Assembly (NCBI GenBank): GCA_012064385.1
Contig: QRDG01000136.1
Span: 985,266-1,049,265, forward strand
Source of the DNA: Puccinellia tenuiflora
Taxonomy: Eukaryota; Streptophyta; Magnoliopsida; Poales; Poaceae
Length of the DNA: 64,000 bases
Direction of reading: 5' to 3'
Under the pieces are notes generated by a model. That model saw nothing but the letters and a program-made list of their open reading frames with translations. It had not been told where the DNA came from and did not search any database. Below are positions 43,845-53,589 of this stretch, one piece after another. The position numbers were made by a program, and so were the translations under genes. The stretch's first letter is position 1, and each line of letters starts with the position of its first letter.

Positions 43845-44710
43845 TCATGGTGGATCCACAACACTGAGTTTGGAGAGTAAGAAGTCATGCTGCGCTCGGG
43901 TTTGTGCCTTTGTAAAGAAATCCGCAAACTGCAAATCTGAAGGCACATAATGAAGCGCAACAACCTGATCCTGTACCTGAGCACGTGTATAAAAAGCATC
44001 AACACCAATATGCTTGGTCAGCTCATGCTTGACCGGATCACGTGCGATACTGATAGCACCTGTACTATCACACAAAAGAGGAGTGGGTGTCGTAACAGAG
44101 ACCCCAAAATCTGCAAGCAACCACCGTAACCAGGTCACCTCAGCAATCAACGAAGCCATAGCCCGCAGCTCAGCCTCAACACTCGAACGGGAAACCGCTA
44201 CCTGTTTCTTCGTCTTCCAAGCAACAAGCGAACCACCAAGAAACACACAGTAAGCAGAAAGTGAACGACAATCCGTAGGATCACTCGCCCACGTAGCATC
44301 CGAGTAACACTGGAGCTGGAGAGAGCTGTAACTAGGAAAGAAAAGACGACGAGTAATAGTGCCACGGAGATAACGAAGAACACGGAGGAGATGACTGTAG
44401 TGAACGGTGGTAGGAGCTGAGACAAACTGACTCAGAATATGAACAGGATAAGAGATATCCGGGCGAGTGACAGCAAGGTAAACAAGACTCCCAACAAGAT
44501 GACGATAACGTGTGGGATCAGAAAGAGGATCACCATCAGTAGGACGAAGCTTAACATTAAGCTCCATAGGAGTCTCAAAAGTACGGTCATCACTAAGATC
44601 AGCCCGAGAAAGAAGATCCTGAATATACTTTTCCTGGGAGATAAAGAAGCCATCGGCTGTAGAAGAAACCTCAATCCCAAGAAAGTAGCGAAGAGGACCA
44701 AGATCTAGAC
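43845..44710 (-). pseudogene. pol: Copia pol, end of RT and RNase H
   Basis: The frame carries LGPLRYFLGIEV and the H/V-LSQF segment at the end of reverse transcriptase, then RNase H with YSDATWASDPTDCRSLSAY, SSVEAELRAM and KHIGVDAFYTR. It ends with a stop at the polypurine tract. It joins the upstream RT frame by a one-base shift near 44700. RNase H removes the RNA template after minus-strand synthesis. All expected acidic residues of the D-E-D set appear present by eye. Confidence 0.8.
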
Positions 44711-45576
44711 ATGAGAAACTGCTCACGTAGACGAGCCTTAACAAAGGCAATGTGCTCAGGGTCATCACCGGTGATGATCATGTCATCAACATAGAGAAGC
44801 AGCAAGGTCCGACACCGAGGAGAGGTGTAGACAAATAGTGCAGGATCATGAGCACTGGGAGAGAAGCCTGCGGCGATAACCACTGAGGAGAAGCGCTCAA
44901 ACCAGGCACGAGGGGCCTGTTTAAGGCCATATAGAGATCGTCGAAGACGACAAACCATCCCATCAGGAACAGAATACCCAGGAGGAGGCTGCATATAAAC
45001 CTCCTCACTCAACTCGCCATTAAGAAAAGCATTCTGAACATCAAGCTGGGACACAGACCAGCGGCGAACAGAAGCAACAGCAAGAAGAGTACGAACAGTG
45101 GTCATATGAGCCACAGGGGCAAAAGTCTCGTCATAGTCACGGCCGTGCTCCTGCTGAAAGCCACGAGACACAAGACGCGCTTTATAGCGCTCGAGAGATC
45201 CATCAGAGCGGGTCTTAATTTTATAGACCCACTTACACGTGATAGGACGAACACCAGAAGGGGGAGAAACAAGATCCCAGGTGCCAGTGCGCTCAAGCGC
45301 GGCGATCTCCTCAGCCATGGCAAGCTGCCATTCAGGATGACGCTCAGCATCCCGATAAGAAGTCGGCTCGGAGAGAACAGAAAGACCATACTTACTAGGA
45401 GAATAACGGTCAGGAGGACGACGCTGACGAACAGGCCGTGAATGGGAAGACTCATCGGCGGAAGACGACTCATCAGAAGAAGAGGAAGAAGGAATAGGAG
45501 AAGGAGGAGCCGAAGCCGGAGAACGAGGAGTACTAGGCGAGGAGAGGATGGCGCCGAAGATGGAGGAGGCGCACAA
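44690..45576 (-). pseudogene. pol: Copia pol, reverse transcriptase
   Basis: The frame contains the RT blocks TWDLVSPPSGVRPITCKWVY, DYDETFAPVAHMTTVR, QLDVQNAFLNGELSEEVYM, LYGLKQAPRAWFERF and the catalytic YVDDMIITG. The upstream part is a serine/proline-rich linker after integrase. It is out of frame with integrase (shift near 45565) and with RNase H (shift near 44700). Apart from these shifts the domain looks conserved. Confidence 0.85.
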
Positions 45577-46727
45577 GAACTAGGAGGTGGAGAAGAGACA
45601 GCAGGAGGTGAATCAGGAAAAAGGAGAAAAGAGATATCATTCACCGGGTAAGTGCCAGAGGTGTGGCGAGGATAGAAGGAGCGCGTCTCATCAAACGTGA
45701 CATCACGGGAGATGCGCATCCGACGACCAACAGGGTCCCAACAGCGGTAGCCCTTATGCTCATCACTGTATCCAAGAAAAACACACTCAACAGACTGAGC
45801 GGTCAGTTTGGTGCGTTCGCGCGGAGGAAGAAGAACATAGCAAGCGCAACCAAATAAACGAAGAGCCGAGTAGTCTGGAGAGGTACCAGAAAGACGCTCG
45901 AGAGGAATGCCACCTTGAAGGGCAGCAGAAGGCTGAATGTTAATGAGGTAAGTCGACGTAGCAACAGCCTCAGCCCAGAAATGCGGCGGAAGAGAGGAAG
46001 CAATCATCATAGCACGGGTAGTCTCAAGAATATGACGATGCTTACGCTCGGCGACACCATTTTGAGCATGGGCACCGGGACACGAGAACTGGGCAAGGGT
46101 GCCCTGCTCAGCAAGGACACCACGTAGGTGCTGGGAGATATACTCTCCTGCAGAATCAGCACGAAACACACGAATAGGAGTGGAATACTGAGTACGAACC
46201 ATGGCCACAAAGCGCTGATAAATAGCAAGCACCTCACTGCGAGAGCGCATAAAAAATAACCAGGTGTACCGTGAAAATCATCAATAAACAAAATATAGTA
46301 TCGATGGCCCCCTTTAGAAGCAAAGGGTGCTGGACCCCAAACATCTGAATGAACTAAATCAAAAGGTCGCTGAGATACAGACGCACTAGTAGGATAGGGA
46401 AGCTGAATCTGTTTGCCTAACCTACAACCCTGACACGAATGTAAAGACACATCTCCTGAGACAGACCCCAGAAGACCACGACGAACTAATGACGATAAAC
46501 GGGAGCCACAAAGATGACCCAGCCGATGATGCCACTGCTGAAAAGAGCCAGTGACAGAAGCAGCAACCGCAGAAGGACTGGCTGATGAAGAGTCAGCGGA
46601 AGGAACGCGAAGCCAGTCTAACTCCCATAGCCCCGGGGACTCAAGGCTGCGAGGGCCAGCTCCAACCAGGGCCTGTGTACGACGGTCCTGAACAACACAA
46701 GAATCAGCGTCAAGAATGACGCGACAA
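45565..46727 (-). pseudogene. pol: Copia pol, integrase
   Basis: The pre-integrase zinc region HHRLGHLCGSRL ... CQGCRLGKQ (about 46535-46405) precedes the core. The core has the three acidic residues in SDVWGP, FRADSAGEY and NGVAERKHRHI. The frame shifts near 46253, at a run of A after HGTPGYFL, and again near 45565. Integrase inserts the cDNA; the AGGCC duplication shows that the functional enzyme made 5-bp staggered cuts. Confidence 0.8.
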
Positions 46728-48203
46728 ACCAGAATCAGTAAGCTGACTAGCAGAAAACAGGTTCATCTTAAGACTAGGAACATGAGAAACATCAGGAACA
46801 GAGAAAGAGGAAGTAGAAAGGGTGCCTCGACTGGAAACAGGAAGAGAGGTACCATCAGCCGTGATAACACGAACAGGAGAAATAAAAGAGCGAAGAGCAG
46901 AAAGAATAGAAGACGCATAAGTCATATGAAAAGAAGCTCCAGAATCCAGATACCACGGGGATGACGTACCTGACTGTGTAGAAGGTGGTGGTCGCACAGT
47001 GCCCGAAGAGCTAGACACAGAACCAGCAGTACCCGTCGAGGAAGAGCCTGTAGCAGCGAGCAGACTACGAAGACCTCGGATAATGTCCTGATCAGACAGT
47101 GCAGCAGCAGAAGATCCTGACAATCCAGCCTGGGCAACAGCAGAAGATCCTGAAGAACCAGCTTGCCTACGAGCAAGGTACTGCTGACGTAAGCTGGGAT
47201 CCCTCTTCCAGCAGCTCGAGATATCATGACCAGACCTGTTACAGTAGGCGCAGGGAGGACGAGGAGACGCACGAGGCTGCTGAGGCTGACTCTGGGCCGG
47301 AGGAGGAGAGAGTATCGGCGGACCTGGAGACCGCAACGAGGCTGGCGGCACTGAAGGACCACGAGCAGACGGCACAGGAGGACCACGAGCAACAAGTACA
47401 GAGGGAACCTCAAGAAGACCAGCACCACGAAGACGAGTCTCCTCAGCCCGAAGCTCAGCTAGTACCTTAGAGAGCGGAACACGACCACGGGCAAGCAGCT
47501 GGGCACGGCGCGGCTCAAACTCCTTGCGGAGCCGCGACAAGAACTCATAGACGCGCTGAAACTCCAGATCCGCGCGCACAGTCAGACAACAGGGACAGGT
47601 GCCACACACAGCAGTACGAAGAGAATCAAGCTGACGCCATATAGCAGCACTCTGAGTGTAGAAGTCATCAATAGTGGAATCACCCTGCTGAAGATCATGC
47701 TCCTGACGAACCACGGACAGGTAAAGAGCATCGCCAGACGGCTGATAGCGCTGACGAAGAAAAGTCCACTGAGCAGCAGCAGTGGGAAGACCCATGAACT
47801 CAGCAGCATACTGTGGCAGAACACTGGAAGTGAGAACAGCAGCAGCACGAGCATCCTCATCGATCCACTGAGCATAATCAGAAAGATCCAGCCGGTATGT
47901 CGCAACAGCAGTAGAATGCTCCTGGACCTCCCGGTCATAAGCAGTCATAGCAGTATCATAAGCACTCTGGGCTGCATCCTTGACCTCCTGAGTAGCATCG
48001 GGAGCAAGGGCAACAGGCGGCGGCGCAATGGGTGCCAGAGGAGCCACGGGGCGCGGCGGACAGGAGACCTCGCCAGAAAGCACACCCCAAAGACGAAGAC
48101 CGCGCATGTGGACGCGCATAAAGGCAGCGAAATCAGGGTAATTCGCGCCATCAAAAATCACCGGGCAGCGAGGAATCGCAACATAGCCCGACGAGGAAGA
48201 CAT
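46727..48203 (-). CDS. gag: Copia gag and protease
   Basis: The start is taken at 48203 (MSSSSGYVAIPRCPVIFDG), three codons inside the longest frame, because GYVAIPRCPVIFDGANY is the usual beginning. The gag core (YAQWIDEDARAAAVL, WTFLRQRYQPSGDALYLS) covers about residues 80-260. A proline-rich linker is followed by the CCHC knuckle CAYCNRSGHDISSC. The protease motif WYLDSGASFHMT lies near 46930. A one-base shift near 46727 (after LTDSG) separates it from integrase. Upstream is a 700-base GC-rich leader with a 54-bp tandem duplication (48573-48680). Uninterrupted for nearly 500 codons. Confidence 0.85.
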
Positions 48204-48914
48204 AGCTCGCAATCAAAATTTTTTTTTTCTGCGGAGTCAACGCTGGATCAGATCGAACCAGACGCGGACGAGAACCAGAGCACGGTCGACGGCAGGAGAA
48301 GGCGGCGGGCGAGCGGCCAGAGACAGGCGACGGCCGGGGACGGCCGGAGGCACCGGCAGAGAGCTCCGGCGGAGGGCGGCGCGGTGAGCTCTGGCGGAGG
48401 GCGGGCCAGGGCGAGGCGGCTCGGGGAAGAAGACGCAGCCGGAGGTGGAGGAGCCGACCGGCTCGAGCTTGGAGGGAGGTGGCGATGGGGAGCAGGTGCG
48501 GGTGTGCTGCGGGGCTCGGGAGAGGCGGAGCCGACCGAGGGGCTGGCCGGAGGCGGACGCGACGGCAGCGCAGGTGGAGCAGCTCGGGATGGGATCGAGC
48601 CGGGGTGCGGGAAGGACGGCAGCGTCGGTGGAGCAGCTCGGGATGGGATCGAGCCGGGGTGCGGGAAGGAGGAGGTCCACGGGAGGGAAGGAGCAAGCTT
48701 CGGGGGAGAGGGAAGGTGGAGGTGCGGGTGGCCGGCACCACCGACGGGGAGGCAACCTCGGGCTGGAGCGGCGACGGGCGCGTGTAGAGCGGCGACGGGC
48801 ACGTGTTGGGATGGGGACGGTGAGCTCGGTACTGCAGCGGCCGGGGCGCGGCGGCAAGGAGCCAGGGGCGCGACGGCGGCGGCGGCACGAGGAAAAAGAG
48901 ACCCTAAAACCAGG

Positions 48915-48926
48915 GCTCTGATACCA
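48915..48926 (-). promoter_or_regulatory. Primer-binding site of the Copia element
   Basis: TGGTATCAGAGC on the minus strand, directly inside the 5' LTR. It is complementary to the 3' end of initiator tRNA-Met, as usual for Copia. Confidence 0.9.
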
Positions 48927-49884
48927 TGTTAGGGAAATAGACTTGTTGTATTCCCAGGGGCCAAAGGCCACAATATATATGGTACAGGTACAGGCAAATA
49001 TACAGAAAGCCCCCTAACAGGTGGGGAAACTACAATATACATATATACTCTAACAAGGCCCACCTGTCGTGTGGGACCACATGGACCTAAGGGTGGTGCA
49101 GCAGCCTTAATGGGCTGGCCGCACCAGCCCTAGGCCCAACCGGCCACCACAAGGTAGAGGGGGGGCCGAACCCTAAAAGGGGGTGCCTTGGGGGGCAAGC
49201 CTCCCCTTGGCCGCCGGCCCTAGAAGGGGGTGCCTTGGGGGGCAAGCCACCCCTTGGCAGGCGGCCCTAAAAGTGCTTTGGGGCGCACCCCCCTTGCCCC
49301 TCCACCTATAAAAAGAGGAGGGGTGCGGCACACCAAGGGCTGCCGATTGCAAACCCTAGCCGCACCCCTCACCACCTCCCCTTGGCGCCACCCCTCCCGT
49401 AGGGCTGCCGCCATCTCCTCCACCAAAGCTGCTGCACCACCCCTAGCCGTAGGGCTGCTGCACCATCTCCTCGTCCTTCTCCTCGTGCCATGGCTTAGGC
49501 GAAGCCATGCTCGTGGAGATCTACACCATCAACGCCACCACAACCATCGTGGTGCCGAGATCTATCTAGCCACTCCCTCCTTGCTTGCGGGATCAAGAAG
49601 GCGGAGTCTACATCGAGCCGTACGTGTGGATACCGCGGAGGTGCTGCTCATGCGGTGCTTCATCGGATTAGATCTCGAGGATAATACATCTCCTCGCGAC
49701 TAGATGAGTCTAGTTGCGGGGATCGACTGGCCAACCCCTGCACCGACAAAACGCGTTTGTTCGATCTTCAAGGGTAAGAGATTGGATCTCCACTTCGCTA
49801 CCTTTGTCTAATAGATCTAGATCCGTTGGGTTTCTTCCGCTTGTTTCGTAGGAATTTTTTTTTCTATGCAACGAACCCTTCAAG

Positions 49885-50331
49885 AGTGAGGTGCAATAAT
49901 GGAGTGGGGATGGGGGCTGGTCGAGTTGAAGTGGGAGCCCCAGAAACCACTGGCGAACTGGCAGCTCGTTCGCCAGTGGTACTTAAAATACCGCTGGCGA
50001 ACAGTTTCAGCATGTTCGCCTGTGGTAAGTGAGGGCCCGGGCGACCCCAGCGGGGCCACCTACCACTGGCGAGTAGGAAAGCATGTTCGCCAGCGGTACT
50101 TAACTTACTGCTAGCGAACGAGCTCTGTGTTCGCCAGCGGAAGGTGGCCCTGCTGGGGTCGCCCCGGTCACGCCCTTACCACTGGCGGACAGGGTAGCGT
50201 GTTCGCCAGCGGTAGTGCAAGTACCACTGGCGGAGTAGATTTGGCATTCGCCAGCGATTTTTACCACTGGCGAAGTGATTTTTTTGTTCGTCAGCGAGAG
50301 CCCGGCGGCAATAGCCCTTTTCCTACTAGTG
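49885..50331 (-). mobile_element. CACTA terminus, solitary
   Basis: The minus strand from 50331 reads CACTAGTAGGAAAAGGGC, followed by many copies of a TACCACTGGCGAAC/GTTCGCCAGTGG-type repeat. The DNA between the BARE LTR end and 50331 is nothing but these subterminal repeats. No second terminus or gene is present. Confidence 0.75.
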
Positions 50332-50930
50332 GTTGGTGGGACCCATCGAGGATAAAAAATACACACCTTTTGCAGTTTCCGATATATGGATGGGTACACG
50401 ACGATTTAGGTTGTTTATTGGCTTTGATATGGTCACTGTGGATTTAGCAAGTAACCATGTTAACCTTTTTAAGTTTTGGAAGCGGTTGTACGCAGTGGAC
50501 CTCTTATATATGTAAGCCCGACAACAACATAATTATCTAATTTAAGAACTTGGGGAATAACTAAAATTTGGTTGCAGTGTTACAAATATGTACGCACTGC
50601 TTATCAATATTTTACTCGTTGTACCTTGACACTTCATTAAGTAACATGTACATATAATAAGTAACACGTTAGTTAAAATGTTTGCAATACTGACTAAAGC
50701 ATCATTAAGTAACATCTTCATTGCCTAAATCTAGAACATGAGATTTCTAGATTTGAAATGCATCATGAATGGTGATCCAGCTTAAAACACCAGACGGTCG
50801 GAAGATTATATATATTTACACCCCCTAGTTGCACTGGGCATTATGGTCTGTTTACTAACTTTATGCAGCCCTATTAGAACTCTTATTGTACTTGTAATCC
50901 TCTTGGGTCATGCCCCACTTAATGTATGTA
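50332..50930. repeat. Local repeat unit, copy 3
   Basis: Aligns with 51540-51950 over about 430 bases (GGTACACGA(C/T)GATTTAGG, AGCAAGTAACCAT, ACAAATATGTACGC, AAGTAACATGTAC, AACATGAGATTTCTAGA). After 50750 it continues with the GATCCAGCTTAAAACACCAG block also found at 38813. No frame is shared. Confidence 0.6.
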
Positions 50931-51539
50931 TGATCCGTATCCTACAACTTGTTTGAATAGGACCTTTGACCCAGGACGACTGGGACAAGGATGTGGTTTG
51001 CCCGTGATGCATGATCACTACAAAAACTCATTATTGCACACAATAAATAATCCTCGATTTTGTACTGAATTAACTATAAACAACAAGAAACCGAGAAACA
51101 ATGGCATAAGAAGGTTTAGGACATGAGAAAAGTTTATCCGCATAGAAATACAATAGAGTTCACGTCGACGGTGGCCAGCAGCAAGCGCTTGGATAGAGAT
51201 TGACGCGATTAAGATAGAGATTGACGCGATTAACAGATTAACTAATCAGGATTCTGATGCGAACAACGGAAATAGTCATGAAAACATAATCTACAAAACT
51301 AGACGGGTAGTGTCGAGCTCGCCATAGTTGAGTCCTGTCATGAAGGACGGCGGAGTCGGGTGGCGCAGCGCGGCGCACGACGATGAATTTGGATGGGAGG
51401 TAGCTCAGAACGGCGGATTCATAAGTAGGACAACGTCGCGGCTACACACAGACGAGCGGTGGCGGTGCATGAACAGTACAATCGGGTGTCTCGCTGTCAC
51501 ATGTTTTTGACCGACCCTAGAGATGCGAGGAAGGAGATG
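50931..51539. other. Unassigned sequence
   Basis: A CACTACAAAAACTC at 51016 could be a CACTA end but lacks subterminal repeats. There is a short direct repeat TAGAGATTGACGCGATTAA at 51192-51233. No gene is seen. Confidence 0.35.
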
Positions 51540-52223
51540 GGAACAAGCGTCAGTGGGGCCCAACGAGGGTAAGAAAATACGCAACTTTGGCAGTTTTCGG
51601 TATGGGTACACGATGATTTAGGTTGCTTATGGGCTTTGTTATGGTTATTGTGGGTTTAGCAAGTAACCATATTAATCTTTATAAGTTTTGAGAGGGGGGG
51701 TATGGCAGCGGACCTCTTATATTGATCTAATTTAAGGACTTGGGAAATAACTAAAACTTGGTCGCAGTGTCACAAATATGTACGCGCTGCTTATAAATAT
51801 TTGACTCGGTGTACCATGATACATCATTAAGTAACATGTACGTATATTAAGTAAGATGTTAGTTAAAATGTTTGCAATACTGACTAAAGCATAATTAAAT
51901 AACATGTACATTGCCTAAATTTGGAACATGAGATTTCTAGAATTAGATTTGGATACACATATTTTGCACTTAAAATGTGCTGGAGATCCAAAAAAAAAAG
52001 TAGCAATGCCAGTGTTTAGTTACAGCCTCACAACTAATGTAGCTCATACATTAGTAAGTGTAGGGCTTGATGTTTGCTTCAAAAAAAGTGTAGGGATTGT
52101 TGGATCCTTTGCATGTTGGCGCATTGGTCACATCAATGAAAACCAGGTCCCTTCCTATAAAGTAGGAGGAAAATATCTCATTTGCTAGTCCGGGACACAT
52201 ATCCGTGTGTATTCGTTTGGTGC
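51540..52223. repeat. Local repeat unit, copy 4, left part
   Basis: Matches copy 3 to about 51950 and then the promoter-like part of copy 2 (GCGCATTGGTCAC, CCTATAAAGTAGGAGG at 52120-52170). It is cut at 52223 by Gypsy element 2, whose GGTGC target duplication is at 52219-52223. The unit continues at 58529. Confidence 0.55.
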
Positions 52224-53182
52224 TGTCGTGTCATGGATCACGGACACCGGGAGTAAAGGATACCCCCTTTTTAGGTTCGGTATGGGGTGCGAAGGAGGCT
52301 GAATAACGTCTTCCGCCCGGGGGCTTCGTCTACGCTCTAGATCTACGTACTAGCAAGCATCACAGAGACACAAGGAGTTGACCCAGGTTCGGGCCGCCCG
52401 GAGGCTAACAGTCCTACTCCTGCATGTCTGGATTGAGAGGTGTATCATGGTGTAGCTTTACAATGGTGGTCGCGGGTGAGAACCCGGGAGGTGTTGGCTA
52501 GAGGTTGGAGACGAGCAGATCCTTGCCCGGAGGAGATCACCTCTCGCCTACGCTACTTTTCGTCTTGTGCTACCTAGCCTAGCCTCCGACTCTCTGGAGA
52601 ATCCTTTTTTCCCTTGGGTGCCTCGGTCCTCCTTTTATAGGCTAAGGGGATACCACAGGTGCACCCTTGGGGCCGGAGGGGTTTTGGCGGGAAAACCCTC
52701 CGAGTTCTCCTTAGGAGGCGACGTGGCCTCCTCTCGTCCAAGTATTCTTCTCAGAGGGGGTAGGTGAGGTTGCCCACCTTTTCCAGGGAGGGCGGACAGA
52801 GGCTGACAACTTTTCCGCCTCTGGCCCCCTTTGGCGCCTCCATCTTCTTGGCGCCCAAGTCTTCTTGGAGCCTCTAGCCAGGGTTGGCAAGCTTATCCTC
52901 TTCGCGCACTGGAGGTGGGTTCCCGGGGGTGAGCCTGGCCTCCTGCCGGGCGTCGGGGGTCCCGGGACCTCCATGCCTGCTTCCGGGTCGAGGGGGCCCC
53001 GGAGGGTCCCCGGGTCTTTTGCCTTGGTTGACGATGTCGTGCGCGTCGGGACGCCGTGGGGCAGATGGGGGGGGCCATCTGCCAGTCTTGTGCCTTGGCC
53101 TTGAGTGCCTCCTTGGTGGGCCCATGTGTGATGGACCCACTTTGACCGCATCAGGGGAACCCCATGTTCCACTGTTGCGACA
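52224..53182 (-). mobile_element. 3' LTR of Gypsy element 2
   Basis: TGTCG...CGACA ends, 959 bp. A TATAAAA box for the minus strand is at 52639-52633. It carries a G run of 8 where the other LTR has 21. Confidence 0.9.
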
Positions 53183-53456
53183 GTAGCCCCCGGGCATAGT
53201 CCCGGCGGCCACGCCCTTCTGCCGCCGAGGCTATGACCAAAAAAGAGTCAAAGTGGGTCCCCGGCATCAGGTCTTGAACGTCTTGTTACATCCGTCAGAG
53301 CCGCGCACTACGGGGGTGCGTGTCCCACGGGTCTTCCGAACGTTGCGATCCCACGGGTCGCCTTGAATCCACAGGGAGGAGACGATCGAACGGAAAGCAT
53401 CCGCGGTCCCCGCGCCGGCCGGAGCGGTTGGACCATGACGCGACGCGTGGGGAGCC

Positions 53457-53463
53457 TTATAAG
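53457..53463 (+). promoter_or_regulatory. TATA box of the antisense gene of element 2
   Basis: TTATAAG lies about 130 bases before the ATG at 53590. This is the same spacing as the TATA-like box before the corresponding gene of element 1. Confidence 0.45.
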
Positions 53464-53589
53464 CCACGGTTCCAAGGAACTGTAGCCGTTACTCCTTCCC
53501 AAACACAGAGATCTTCGTCTTCACCTTTCGTAGCACACCGCAAATCTTCTTGGCCGCCGCGACGCCAAACGCTGAACGCCTCTGCTCTA

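Larger units (their letters stand above)
43703..49055 (-). mobile_element. Complete short-LTR Copia element, 5,353 bp
   Basis: Both LTRs are 129 bp (43703-43831 and 48927-49055) and identical by eye, starting TGTTAGGG and ending TCTAACA. The target duplication AGGCC is at 43698-43702 and 49056-49060. On the minus strand it has a primer site TGGTATCAGAGC (48926-48915, initiator tRNA-Met type), a gag-protease frame, integrase, reverse transcriptase and RNase H, and a polypurine tract (43844-43832) beside the 3' LTR. The domain order protease-integrase-RT-RNase H is Copia. Identical LTRs mean a very recent insertion, yet pol is broken by several one-base shifts. Confidence 0.95.
42629..49880 (+). 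mobile_element. BARE/WIS/Angela-type 3' LTR, split by a nested Copia element
   Basis: From 42629 the sequence TATTGGGAATATGCCCTAGAGG matches the start of the Triticeae BARE-type LTR, with TATTG where TGTTG is normal. The LTR runs to 43702 and resumes at 49056, ending near ACGAACCC at 49878. Its two parts add to about 1.9 kb, the usual size. The Copia element at 43703-49055 interrupts it with a clean AGGCC duplication. Confidence 0.85.

Noticed and set aside
47697..48932. 411-codon plus-strand frame and 245-codon minus-strand frames over the Copia leader
   Set aside because: The plus frame runs antisense to gag and the leader. The minus frames are low-complexity, lie upstream of the gag start and are not conserved protein.
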